A DNA stretch of 64,000 nucleotides. Origin: Christensenella sp964438705. GTDB lineage: Bacteria; Bacillota; Clostridia; Christensenellales; Christensenellaceae. Shown piece by piece: positions 7,234 to 15,555 of this stretch. The notes under the pieces were generated by a model. It had not been told where the DNA came from. It was given only the letters and a program-made list of their open reading frames with translations, and ran no database searches. The stretch covers positions 1 through 64,000 of the forward strand of contig CAYTKQ010000014.1 of NCBI GenBank assembly GCA_964438705.1. Direction: 5' to 3'. The stretch's first letter is position 1. Each line of letters begins with the position of its first letter. Made by a program: the position numbers and the translations under genes.

Positions 7234-8372
7234 GCGAACGGATCAAGCTGTCGGTCATCGGGGGCTTCCTCGGTTCCGGCAAGACCACGACGATTTTGAG
7301 CATCGCAAAAAAGTTGATCGGCAGCGGCACCAAGGTGGGCATCGTCACCAACGATCAGGGCAGCGACCTTGTGGACACCAACTTTCTGCGCAGCGCGGGC
7401 TTTCCCGTGCTTGAGGTGGAAGGCGGCTGTTTTTGCTGCAATTTTGAGGAATTCGTGGGTAAACTGAATACGCTTGCGCGCGAACAGCTGCCGGACATCA
7501 TCCTCGCCGAACCGGTCGGGAGCTGTACAGACCTTGTGGCAAGCATCTTCAAACCGCTTCAGCTGCGGCACACGGAAAACTTTGTGCTCGCGCCGCTGAT
7601 GGTGCTGGCAGACCCGCGCAGGGTGCGCAGACTGATGACGGACGGCGAACGCAGGTTTCAGAGCGAGATCAACTACCTGTTCAAAAAGCAGCTCGAGGAA
7701 GCGGACATCATTTTGCTGAGCAAGGCCGATCTTTATACAAGCGAGGAGCTTGACGAGCTTAAGGCTTATCTCAAAAAGACCTTCAAGGGAACGGAGGTCG
7801 CGGTCGTCTCCGCCAAGGAAGGCCGGGGGTTAAGCGAAATCCTGCCCGTGATCCTCGCGGGCGAGGCGGCCGAGGTCGGTGCGCTGATGGAGCTCGATTA
7901 CAACGTTTACGGTCTGGCGGAAAGCTTCCTCGGCTGGTTCAACGCCACGGCGGCGGTCGCAAGCGGCGGCGCGGACGAGGTGAAGGCGTTTGTGACGGAC
8001 TTCATGGAGCACATCAAGAGCGAGGTCGCGGCAACGGGAAAAGAGATCGCACACCTCAAGACCTATGCCATGGGAACGGGCGGTTATTTGAAGGCAAGCA
8101 TCACCAGCGTGGAGGACACGCTCGATTTCTACGAGGACAACTTCAAGGGCAGCGGGCGGTTTTCCCTCGTGGTGAACGCGCGCATGAACGTGGAGCCGGA
8201 CGTATTAAACCCCATGATGGAGCAGGCCATCCACGCGGCGGCACAAACGCGCGGCATCGACGTGAGCGAATACAAAAGCGATTGCTTCACACCCGGCGCA
8301 CCCTCCGGCGCGGCGCGCGGCCTTGTGAGCGAGGAGGGCTGCGGTTGTTCGTGCTGCGGGCGGGAGGAATAA
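7230..8372 (+). CDS. COG0523/CobW-family GTPase (metallochaperone-like)
   Basis: A 380-residue G3E GTPase. The P-loop is GGFLGSGKT at residues 11-19, followed by the metal-binding GGCFCC motif (C67, C69, C70) that defines COG0523, and SKAD as the base-recognition motif. The protein ends in a cysteine cluster, GCGCSCCGREE, which could hold an extra metal. COG0523 proteins insert or deliver zinc, cobalt or similar ions. Delivery to the zinc- or cobalt-dependent methyltransferases next door is a reasonable inference. The start overlaps the preceding stop by 4 bp, with GGAG close upstream, so these three genes form an operon that ends at a terminator. Confidence 0.85.
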   Translation: MSERIKLSVIGGFLGSGKTTTILSIAKKLIGSGTKVGIVTNDQGSDLVDTNFLRSAGFPVLEVEGGCFCCNFEEFVGKLNTLAREQLPDIILAEPVGSCTDLVASIFKPLQLRHTENFVLAPLMVLADPRRVRRLMTDGERRFQSEINYLFKKQLEEADIILLSKADLYTSEELDELKAYLKKTFKGTEVAVVSAKEGRGLSEILPVILAGEAAEVGALMELDYNVYGLAESFLGWFNATAAVASGGADEVKAFVTDFMEHIKSEVAATGKEIAHLKTYAMGTGGYLKASITSVEDTLDFYEDNFKGSGRFSLVVNARMNVEPDVLNPMMEQAIHAAAQTRGIDVSEYKSDCFTPGAPSGAARGLVSEEGCGCSCCGREE

Positions 8373-8396
8373 CATATCATCCAATCTGATTCATTG

Positions 8397-8423
8397 GAGC
8401 CGCGGCAACGCGGTTCTTTTTTT
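8397..8423 (+). terminator. Terminator of the methyltransferase operon
   Basis: Stem GAGCCGCG (8397-8404) with CGCGGTTC (8409-8416), GCAA loop, then seven T's. Confidence 0.85.
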
Positions 8424-8426
8424 GGC

Positions 8427-8457
8427 AAAAAAAGAATCCCGTCTCCGGGATTCTTTT
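8427..8457 (-). terminator. Terminator of the permease gene
   Basis: A perfect 12-bp stem, AAAAGAATCCCG (8430-8441) and CGGGATTCTTTT (8446-8457), TCTC loop. The A tract at 8427-8433 gives a T tail on the minus strand. Confidence 0.85.
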
Positions 8458-8472
8458 GCTTTTCCATAAGCA

Positions 8473-10032
8473 TCAAACGTATTCGTAATCGTCCGGCGCT
8501 TTGAACCATTTTTTGCGCCCAAGGTGGAAAATGAAGCACAGCGCCGCAATGATGATGTAGGCGATCATATAGGGCGATGTCGGGAAGAACCCCAGTGACG
8601 AGCTGTTGACGAACCCGAAGAACGCCAGCACAGCACCGCACACAAACACCCACGCCGTTTTATCCAGCCGCCTGTCGATGATAAACGTGACCGCGCTGCC
8701 CCACAAAAGTCCCGTGACGATCGCGCCCGCGTGTACCGCAGGAACGCCGTTCCACATCACACCCGCGTCGAGGATCGCCTGCGTCGTTTCCGGGCCATAT
8801 TGCGCAAGCCCGTTCACTGTCTCCGTAAACACACCTGTAAGCCCGACGGCGCCGGTGATCTGCGAATACATGTAGTCTCCCACAGCGGGCAGCATGGCAA
8901 CGGCGATGGCCGCAAAATATTTGTGGTTGTTCTCTTTGTAGGCCTGCGCCACCATGACGATCGCGCACCACAAAAATGTGATGGCGCAAATGGCAGCGGG
9001 GATGACGGAATTGATAAACTTGAAAAATCCGAACAGGCCCGCGCATCCAAGGACTACGCCGCCCATCCACGAATAGGCCGCGCCCGCCTTCTGTTTTTTG
9101 AGACCGGGATGCCCCAGCCACACGGTGTTGGGCACCACGCCGCCGAACACAGCCGAAATCATGGTGCAGCCACCGTCCGCAAACTGTGCCTCGCGCACGC
9201 TGTAGTTGTCGCCCGCCGTATTCGCGGAGGCCACGTTGTCCATCGTTTCAATGAAGTTATAAATTTCGACGGGGATGACCACCGCAAGGTATGGCGCCAC
9301 CACGGCAAAGCCGTTCAGCAGATGCTGCACGGTATCGGCCGGGTTGGGTACAAAGAACCCGACGCCCGAAAAATCCGGCTGCACACGTCCCAGGATGAGC
9401 GCATACACGATACCACCCACAATGGCGACGGCGAGCGGCGGGATTTTCCCCGGGAACATATAACCCGCGAACAGACCCACAAACGCCACCAAGAGGATGG
9501 GCATACCGAGGATCGGATCGCCGAACACGTCAAAAATTCCCTGTGTCGCCATCCAAATGAAGCCCACGCCCGCAATGGTGCCGAGCAGAGCGGCACGGGG
9601 CAGCGCCTTTTTGATATACGGCCCGATGATGCCGCCCAAAAATTCGATGGCTCCGCCGATGAAGCACGCCGCGACCGCTGCGGACCACACGAGCTCCGGG
9701 TCGCCCAGCGCATAGTTGAGCGGCACGATCACCCCGTACAAAAAGATGAACATGGCGGGAGTAGACACCCCCGACGGCAGCGCCGTTACATCTGCGCGCT
9801 GTTCTTTTTTCGAGAGCTTGTGGGCCATGTAGGCATAATAAATTCCAGAAAGCATAAGTCCGATGGACATGCCCGGGATGACCCTCCCATAAACGATTTC
9901 ATCCGGCCAGCCAAGCATTCCTGACAGCGTAGCGATCACAATGATGTAGTTTACGATGTTGCCCGCCAAGCTGTACGCAAGGCCGCCGACGTCACCCGAT
10001 GTAAAAAACGGGATCAGCGATTTTGGTTTCAT
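8473..10032 (-). CDS. NCS2/AzgA-like permease
   Basis: A 519-residue integral membrane protein with about 12-14 predicted segments. Family marks include the N-terminal GDVGGLAYSLAGN, a long helical core, and the FADGGCTMISAVFGGVVPNTVWLGHPG segment that resembles the substrate-site region of NCS2 nucleobase/ascorbate transporters (AzgA branch). NCS2 carriers take up purines, pyrimidines or related heterocycles by proton symport. It lies downstream of the MtmB-type methyltransferase gene and faces the URO-D operon, so it could import the compound that is demethylated. The substrate cannot be read from sequence. A terminator-like hairpin separates it from the gene upstream. Confidence 0.8.
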   Translation of the reverse strand: MKPKSLIPFFTSGDVGGLAYSLAGNIVNYIIVIATLSGMLGWPDEIVYGRVIPGMSIGLMLSGIYYAYMAHKLSKKEQRADVTALPSGVSTPAMFIFLYGVIVPLNYALGDPELVWSAAVAACFIGGAIEFLGGIIGPYIKKALPRAALLGTIAGVGFIWMATQGIFDVFGDPILGMPILLVAFVGLFAGYMFPGKIPPLAVAIVGGIVYALILGRVQPDFSGVGFFVPNPADTVQHLLNGFAVVAPYLAVVIPVEIYNFIETMDNVASANTAGDNYSVREAQFADGGCTMISAVFGGVVPNTVWLGHPGLKKQKAGAAYSWMGGVVLGCAGLFGFFKFINSVIPAAICAITFLWCAIVMVAQAYKENNHKYFAAIAVAMLPAVGDYMYSQITGAVGLTGVFTETVNGLAQYGPETTQAILDAGVMWNGVPAVHAGAIVTGLLWGSAVTFIIDRRLDKTAWVFVCGAVLAFFGFVNSSSLGFFPTSPYMIAYIIIAALCFIFHLGRKKWFKAPDDYEYV

Positions 10033-10065
10033 AAATTCTCTCCTCTCTCTTGTCGCTTTTCGTCA

Positions 10066-10106
10066 TAAATAAAAAGCCTGTCTTAATTTTATAGTAAGAC
10101 AGGCTT
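10066..10106 (-). terminator. Terminator or attenuator between the MtmB-like gene and the permease
   Basis: A perfect 12-bp stem, AAGCCTGTCTTA (10074-10085) and TAAGACAGGCTT (10095-10106), followed on the minus strand by TTTTTATTTATG. It ends the upstream gene but also sits about 40 nt before the permease start, so it could act as an attenuator in the permease leader. Confidence 0.75.
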
Positions 10107-10200
10107 CTACGCAATAAATTTATGAACTTGTTCAATTAAAATCTTTTTAATATTCGTTATGTATCGAATGTTTTGATATTTTGTTCATCGGGCTCAATCC

Positions 10201-11568
10201 CTATAAAACAAGCCCAATACCCCTAAGCTCCATTTTTACTTCTTCATACATGGCTTCCCATTCAGGAACGGGACGAATCGTCTGCATATCATACGCCTCA
10301 TCGAAGGGCTTGCCCTCATTGCCCGTCGCAAAGACATGTTCATACTTTTCAAGCAGCTTCAAAATCATCCCGTTCGCCTGCGCACGGGTGATTCCCGCGC
10401 GCGAAGCGGCAAGGCCGGTCTCGCCCATCACGCGCGCCTCGAGGCCCGTACCGTGCGGCTTCACGCCGTCACACGAGCCGCATCCCTCCAGATGCCCGCC
10501 CGAAACAGTGATGGCAAGCGCGTTCGCCGCCACCTCATAAAGCAGCTCTTTGGTGAGCGCACCGCTCTTGGGATAAATATCGCACACGATGATCGCGGGC
10601 GCGCATTTCGCAAACGCCTGACACACAACGCTTTGCAGCCACATGCATTCGCGCGTGGAGGTGGCAATGTAATTGATGTGGATGGGGTGGCACAGATGAT
10701 AATCCGCGCGGCACACGATGTTCGCCGCCAGCATCGAAGCGATCATGCACACAACCGCCCCCGGTGCGCCGCCGGCAAGGCCGCCCACCATCACGCACGC
10801 CAACGATGCGTTGCGCACACCCGTATCGATCGAACTTGCCGCGCGCACCATGTTGTCGCGGCTGATGATGAGCTCGTTGAGGAGCGCCACCAAATGCGAA
10901 TCGCACGGCCTGAGCGCGCCCGGCGCAGTCGCCGAAAGGTCGCCGATCTCCGACACGCTGCTTTCGCCCGCGAGCATGCCGATGCCCGGCCTGCCCGAAA
11001 ACGCCGCGGCCTGATGCAGATAGGAAAGCTCTCTGCGCACCGCAAGTACCTCGGAGGCCTCCGCGCTGCGCACGGCATAGCCGTCCACATCCACGATGGA
11101 GCCGCACGTGATAAGGTCGACCGCCTTTTCCTGCGCCCAGCTTCTCACCGTGGGCAGGAACAGCCGCTCGGGCGTGGGACACCCGGGATTGCCCGCCCAT
11201 ACGCCGGGCTTGCGGCAATCTTCCGCGCCGCGCGCGTAAAGCGTGAACGCATCCTTGCCTTCGCCCATCACGATCGTCTTTTTCGTGTTTTTCGCCGCGT
11301 CGTCGATTTCCTCCGCGCTCAGCTTGATGACGCGCTTGGTGTCGATGTTGTAAACGCCTGTTTCAAGGAGCAGCCTGCGCCCCGCCTCGTAATATTTTTC
11401 AAGCAGCGCTTCGTCCACAGTTGTGATCTCGTCGTTGTCGCGGGTAAATCCATATTCCGCGACGATCTCCGCCGTCTTCATGGCGATCATGTCCACATCC
11501 CAGTAGTCCTTTGAGACCTGTTCCCCTACATATCCGCGTTCCACGATTTCCAGATAATTGTTTGTCAT
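10201..11568 (-). CDS. MtmB-family methyltransferase without pyrrolysine
   Basis: A 455-residue protein with the length (458 in methanogens) and order of blocks of monomethylamine:corrinoid methyltransferase MtmB: an ETGVYNIDTKRVIKLSAEEI start region, SGRPGIGM, the VCRADYHLCHPIHINYIATSTRE core and the GTGLEARVMGETG end region. In archaeal MtmB the catalytic pyrrolysine, encoded by in-frame TAG, lies in GMGI-Pyl-GPETS. The matching segment here is GIGM-L199-AGESS, so leucine replaces pyrrolysine and the frame has no TAG. MtmB moves a methyl group from an amine to a corrinoid protein; a Pyl-free relative must bind a different substrate. The start lies 21 nt after the lipoprotein gene. No corrinoid protein is seen nearby. 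Confidence 0.85.
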   Translation of the reverse strand: MTNNYLEIVERGYVGEQVSKDYWDVDMIAMKTAEIVAEYGFTRDNDEITTVDEALLEKYYEAGRRLLLETGVYNIDTKRVIKLSAEEIDDAAKNTKKTIVMGEGKDAFTLYARGAEDCRKPGVWAGNPGCPTPERLFLPTVRSWAQEKAVDLITCGSIVDVDGYAVRSAEASEVLAVRRELSYLHQAAAFSGRPGIGMLAGESSVSEIGDLSATAPGALRPCDSHLVALLNELIISRDNMVRAASSIDTGVRNASLACVMVGGLAGGAPGAVVCMIASMLAANIVCRADYHLCHPIHINYIATSTRECMWLQSVVCQAFAKCAPAIIVCDIYPKSGALTKELLYEVAANALAITVSGGHLEGCGSCDGVKPHGTGLEARVMGETGLAASRAGITRAQANGMILKLLEKYEHVFATGNEGKPFDEAYDMQTIRPVPEWEAMYEEVKMELRGIGLVL

Positions 11569-11589
11569 ATAGAATCTCCCTTTTCCAAT

Positions 11590-12291
11590 CTATTTTGCGT
11601 AGGGCTGAAAGGCTGCCAGAGCGGCTGCCGCAACCTCGACAGACTCTTCCCCATAGGTCATTATAATGCACAAGGAACGGTTGTCCTTTTTCGTGAAGTA
11701 ATAATCCTGTGAAACGAGCACGCCCTCTCCATAGTCGATGGTCAGAGGCTCTTTGATAAAGTCCATTCCGGCAATCGAAACGGTCTCAGGCTCCCCTGCG
11801 GATGAATATCCCTTTCTCGCGGCAATCGACTTGGCGTACGCAGCGGCATATTGCTCCAAAGGCATGTTGGAAAGCGGTATCGTTTCTGTCGCAACCATGA
11901 CGTTCATCGTTGAAGCCGCGTCTGCCGCCATCATTTCAAAGGTGCCTGCGCCGCTGTCGGCTTCCGCGCCCGCAAATGCAGACATTTCGTCCTTTGTTGC
12001 CAGCGCAAGATCGCTACCTTCCGGGATGGCCCATTGCAGACCCAGATATTCACTGGTATACATCTGATCGGTCAGCGTGCCCTCTGCGTAAGCGGGCGCT
12101 GCACTTTCGGTTGGGGAGGGTGACGGCGTGGGGGCGGGGTCGGGCGTAGCCGAAGGCGATTCCATGGGCGCAGCTGCCTGTTCCGGCGTATTAGAAGGCA
12201 TAAGGGCCGTCAACGGAGAGCATGCCGCAGCCAGCAAAACGACCATGAGCAGGGCAACAGCAGTAGCGATTATCTTTACATACTTTTTCAT
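11590..12291 (-). CDS. Predicted lipoprotein of unknown function
   Basis: A 233-residue protein with a lipoprotein signal peptide: charged MKKYVK, a hydrophobic core and lipobox LAAAC (cysteine 24). A proline/serine/threonine-rich linker (about 30-70) tethers a globular domain with alternating strands that contains no motif I recognise. AGGAGA lies 8 nt before the ATG. It sits 15 nt after leuS and 21 nt before the MtmB-like gene, so all three are probably co-transcribed. A cell-surface role is inferred from the signal only. Confidence 0.75.
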   Translation of the reverse strand: MKKYVKIIATAVALLMVVLLAAACSPLTALMPSNTPEQAAAPMESPSATPDPAPTPSPSPTESAAPAYAEGTLTDQMYTSEYLGLQWAIPEGSDLALATKDEMSAFAGAEADSGAGTFEMMAADAASTMNVMVATETIPLSNMPLEQYAAAYAKSIAARKGYSSAGEPETVSIAGMDFIKEPLTIDYGEGVLVSQDYYFTKKDNRSLCIIMTYGEESVEVAAAALAAFQPYAK

Positions 12292-12306
12292 TTTTTCATT
12301 CTCCTT

Positions 12307-14733
12307 TTATTTCACAACAATATTCACAATACGTCCGGGCACTACAATGAACTTTACGATCTCCTTGCCCGCCCACAGCTCCGCAAACTCCTTGCGCACA
12401 AAGGCTTCCACTTCCTCTTTGGAAGCGTCGGCGGAAATATCAAATTTTGCCCGCACCTTGCCGTTCAATTGCACCGCCATGTTGACGGTCGAGCGCTTGA
12501 GCGCGTTTTCGTCGCACACGGGGAATTCCTGATCGAAGATGGAATAGACCCCGCCGAGGCGCTCCCACATTTCCTCCGCAAAGTGCGGGGCAAAAGGCGC
12601 GAGAATGAGGCACAGCTTTTTGCACACCTCTTTTAAGAAGGCCGCGTCGGGCTGTTTGTCCATGTATTTATACATTGCGTTCACAAGCTCCATGATGCGC
12701 GCCACCGACGTGTTGAACGAAAACGCCGGAATATCGCGCGCCACATTTTTGATGGCATAGTGAAGCTGATAATTCACGTCGAAGTCGGCCTTGCCGCTGC
12801 CGCCCAGCATAGGCGCCACCGCGCTTACAAGGCGCTCGACGCGCTCCAAAAAACGGTTTACAGCCTTGATGCCGCCGTCGTTCCACGGTCCGCCCTCCAC
12901 GTAATTGAATCCAAACGCGAGGTACATACGCAGCGTGTCCGATCCATATTTTTTGATGAGCTCATCCGGCGAGATGACGTTACCGCGGCTCTTGCTCATT
13001 TTTTCACCGTCCGGCCCCAGAATCACGCCCTGATGCACGAGGGACGAAAAGGGCTCGTCAAAGCCTACATAGCCCATATCGTGAAACGCCTTGGTGAAGA
13101 AGCGCGCGTACAGCAGATGCATGACCGCGTGCTCCGCGCCGCCGATGTATTTATCCACGGGCAGCAGCCCGTCCACAACGGCTTTGTTCCACGCTTCGGT
13201 TTTATTTTTGTTGTCCGCATAGCGCAGATAATACCACGACGAGCACACGAAGGTGTCCATGGTATCCACGTCGCGTCTCGCCTTGCCGCCGCACACGGGG
13301 CAGGTGGTGTTGACAAAGTCCTCTTTTTTTGCGAGGGGGGATGTGCCGTCCGGCGTGAAGTTCACGTCGTAGGGAAGCTCCACCGGCAATTGATCCTCGG
13401 GCACAGGCACTTCGCCGCACTTGTCGCAGTAGAGCATGGGAATGGGCGCGCCCCAATAGCGCTGACGGGAAACGAGCCAGTCGCGCAGGCGGTAGTTGAT
13501 CTTAAAACCGCCCTTATCCTCTTTTCCGAGGTCCTCAAGGATGGCCTTTTTGCCCTCCTCCGTCATGAGCCCGTCATATTTTTCACTGCTTACGAGAAGA
13601 CCGTGCTCTGTGTATGGCAGTGCGTCGTCGCCCCCGTCTGCCGCCTTGATGACCCGCTCGATAGGCAGGCCGTATTTTTCCGCAAACGCAAAATCGCGCT
13701 CGTCGTGCGCGGGCACCGCCATCACGCAACCCGTGCCATAGCTCGCGAGCACATAATCCGCCGTCCAGATGGGCACCTTGCGTCCGTTGACGGGATTCAA
13801 AGCATACGCGCCCGTAAACACACCCGTTTTCTCACGCGTGGTGGAAAGCCGGTCGATCTCGCTTGCGCGCGCCGCATATTCCTGATATTCCTTCACTGCG
13901 GGCATCTGCACAGAGGTCGTGATCTGCTCGACAAGCGGGTGCTCGGGCGAGATCACCACATAGGTACAGCCGAAAAGCGTATCCGCGCGGGTGGTGAACA
14001 CGGTGAAATCTCCGCCGCCCACGATATCAAATTTCACCTCGCCGCCCTGCGATTTGCCGATCCAGTTTTTTTGCATAAGCTTGGTTTTTTCCGGCCAGTC
14101 GATGCGCTCGAGGCCCTCTAAAAGCTGCTCCGCGTAATCAGTGATCTTAAAAAACCACTGCGTGAGGTGTTTTTTTGTGACGAGCGTTCCGCAGCGTTCG
14201 CACGCGCCGTCCACCACCTGCTCGTTCGCAAGCACCGTCTGGCAGGACGGGCACCAGTTCACGGGCGCAGCCTTGCGGTAAGCAAGCCCGTGCTTATACA
14301 GCTGTAAAAAGCACCACTGCGTCCATTTGTAGTATTCGGGAAGGCACGTCACCACCTCATAATCCCAGTCAAACGTCGCGCCGATGGCTCTGAGCTGCTG
14401 TTCCATGGTCTTAATGTTTTGCATCGTGGAATCGCTCGGATGGATGCCCGTTTTGATCGCGTAGTTTTCGGCGGGCAGGCCGAACGCGTCAAACCCCATG
14501 GGGTGAAACACGTTGTGTCCCGTCATGCGCATGAAGCGCGCGTATGTGTCCGAAAGGCTGTAATTATACCAATGCCCCACGTGCAGCTTTGCGCCCGAGG
14601 GGTAGGAAAACATTTCCAGCACATAATGCTTGGGCTTTTTGCTGTCTTGATCGAATCGATAAAGATTGGTCTCCGCCCATTTTTGTTGCCATTTTTTCTC
14701 GATGTCCGTGAAATTCACGCTTGTTTCCTCCAA
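12307..14733 (-). CDS. leuS: Leucyl-tRNA synthetase
   Basis: An 808-residue class I aminoacyl-tRNA synthetase of normal bacterial length. It charges tRNA-Leu with leucine. Seen in order: the HIGH signature as HVGH in PSGAKLHVGHWYNY (about 46-59), a zinc knuckle CPSCQTVLANEQ...CERCG, the CP1 editing domain with the threonine-rich FTTRADTLFGCTY segment, KMSKS in GEKMSKSRGN, and the anticodon-binding and C-terminal domains. The start is GTG or nearby ATG after GGAGGAAAC. A sigma-A promoter is close upstream and the leader is only about 20-25 nt, too short for a T-box. Confidence 0.97.
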   Translation of the reverse strand: MEETSVNFTDIEKKWQQKWAETNLYRFDQDSKKPKHYVLEMFSYPSGAKLHVGHWYNYSLSDTYARFMRMTGHNVFHPMGFDAFGLPAENYAIKTGIHPSDSTMQNIKTMEQQLRAIGATFDWDYEVVTCLPEYYKWTQWCFLQLYKHGLAYRKAAPVNWCPSCQTVLANEQVVDGACERCGTLVTKKHLTQWFFKITDYAEQLLEGLERIDWPEKTKLMQKNWIGKSQGGEVKFDIVGGGDFTVFTTRADTLFGCTYVVISPEHPLVEQITTSVQMPAVKEYQEYAARASEIDRLSTTREKTGVFTGAYALNPVNGRKVPIWTADYVLASYGTGCVMAVPAHDERDFAFAEKYGLPIERVIKAADGGDDALPYTEHGLLVSSEKYDGLMTEEGKKAILEDLGKEDKGGFKINYRLRDWLVSRQRYWGAPIPMLYCDKCGEVPVPEDQLPVELPYDVNFTPDGTSPLAKKEDFVNTTCPVCGGKARRDVDTMDTFVCSSWYYLRYADNKNKTEAWNKAVVDGLLPVDKYIGGAEHAVMHLLYARFFTKAFHDMGYVGFDEPFSSLVHQGVILGPDGEKMSKSRGNVISPDELIKKYGSDTLRMYLAFGFNYVEGGPWNDGGIKAVNRFLERVERLVSAVAPMLGGSGKADFDVNYQLHYAIKNVARDIPAFSFNTSVARIMELVNAMYKYMDKQPDAAFLKEVCKKLCLILAPFAPHFAEEMWERLGGVYSIFDQEFPVCDENALKRSTVNMAVQLNGKVRAKFDISADASKEEVEAFVRKEFAELWAGKEIVKFIVVPGRIVNIVVK

Positions 14734-14759
14734 CCGTTTACATTAGGATATACCCTACT

Positions 14760-14788
14760 ATTATCGGTTATTTCTGCAATAAAGTCAA
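14760..14788 (-). promoter_or_regulatory. leuS promoter
   Basis: On the minus strand TTGACT (14788-14783), 17-bp spacer, GATAAT (14765-14760). Confidence 0.75.
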
Positions 14789-14814
14789 TCGGCGGCAGCG
14801 TGAAAAAGCACATA

Positions 14815-14836
14815 CAAAAAGGGCCTTTCGGCCCTC
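14815..14836 (-). terminator. Terminator of the kdp operon
   Basis: Minus-strand stem AGGGCC-GAAA-GGCCCT followed by TTTTTG, about 20 nt after the kdpE stop. Confidence 0.85.
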
Positions 14837-14855
14837 TTTCTTGTTTCTGTGTGCT

Positions 14856-15542
14856 CTATTCGTCCGCAAAGCGGTATCCGACGCCTACTTCTGTCATGAT
14901 ATAGCGCGGGCGCGTCGTGTCCTTTTCGATCTTGCGGCGGATGTTTGCCATGAAAACCCGCAGCGACTGGGAGTCGTCCACATATTCATACCCCCACACC
15001 TTCTTGTTGATGAAGCTGTGTGTGAGCACCTTTCCCTTATTTTCCACCAGCAGCGTCAGAAGTTTGTATTCGATGGGGGTAAGATGCACTTCCCCGTCGT
15101 CCACACTCACCCGCCGCTTTTCAAAATCGACCGTCAATCCGTCCATCACAAATTCCTCTTTTTCAGCGACAAGCGGCGTACGCTTTCTGAGCGCCACGCG
15201 GATGCGCGCCAAAAGCTCGCCGATGCTGAACGGCTTGGTGATGTAATCGTCTGCGCCCGCGTCGAGCGCCTCCACCTTTTCGCGTTCCTGCTCGCGCGCG
15301 GAAACTACGATGACGGGCACGTCGGACGCCTCGCGCAGCTGGCGCAGCACCTCCAGCCCGTCGATATCGGGCAGCCCAAGGTCCAAAAGCACCACGTCCG
15401 GGCTGTTGGAGAGAAATAAGGAGATGCCCTCGATGCCCGTCTGCGCCGTTTCGAATCGGTATCCGTTCGTTTTCAGCGAAATGCTCAGAAAGTTGAGGAT
15501 GGTCTTATCGTCCTCTATGATCAGGATCCGTGCGTTTTCCAT
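14856..15542 (-). CDS. kdpE: Response regulator KdpE
   Basis: A 228-residue OmpR-type regulator. The receiver domain (1-118) has the acidic pair E10/D11/D12, phospho-acceptor D54 (VLLDLGLPD) and K104-type KPF. The winged-helix output domain (about 130-228) contains LTPIEYKLLTLLVENKGKVLTH. The ATG at 15542 follows AGGAAGG; the frame stays open 72 nt further upstream into the kinase gene but has no better start. It is the last gene of the kdp operon and would activate kdp transcription under potassium limitation. Likely sites are the repeats at 23250-23289. Confidence 0.93.
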   Translation of the reverse strand: MENARILIIEDDKTILNFLSISLKTNGYRFETAQTGIEGISLFLSNSPDVVLLDLGLPDIDGLEVLRQLREASDVPVIVVSAREQEREKVEALDAGADDYITKPFSIGELLARIRVALRKRTPLVAEKEEFVMDGLTVDFEKRRVSVDDGEVHLTPIEYKLLTLLVENKGKVLTHSFINKKVWGYEYVDDSQSLRVFMANIRRKIEKDTTRPRYIMTEVGVGYRFADE

Positions 15543-15555
15543 TGCCTTCCTCCGT

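Noticed and set aside
8731..9924. Plus-strand frame of 397 residues
   Set aside because: Antisense to the NCS2-type permease, whose membrane helices and family motifs are clear.
10336..11514. Plus-strand frame of 392 residues
   Set aside because: Antisense to the MtmB-like gene; composition is typical of a GC-driven shadow.
10201..11568. Pyrrolysine-encoding TAG in the MtmB homologue
   Set aside because: The frame has no internal TAG and the Pyl position is leucine.
12760..14121. Plus-strand frame of 453 residues
   Set aside because: Antisense to leuS in GC-rich sequence; histidine/arginine-rich text without motifs.
14734..14855. T-box or other amino-acid-sensing leader for leuS
   Set aside because: The promoter is only about 20-25 nt from the start codon, leaving no room for one.
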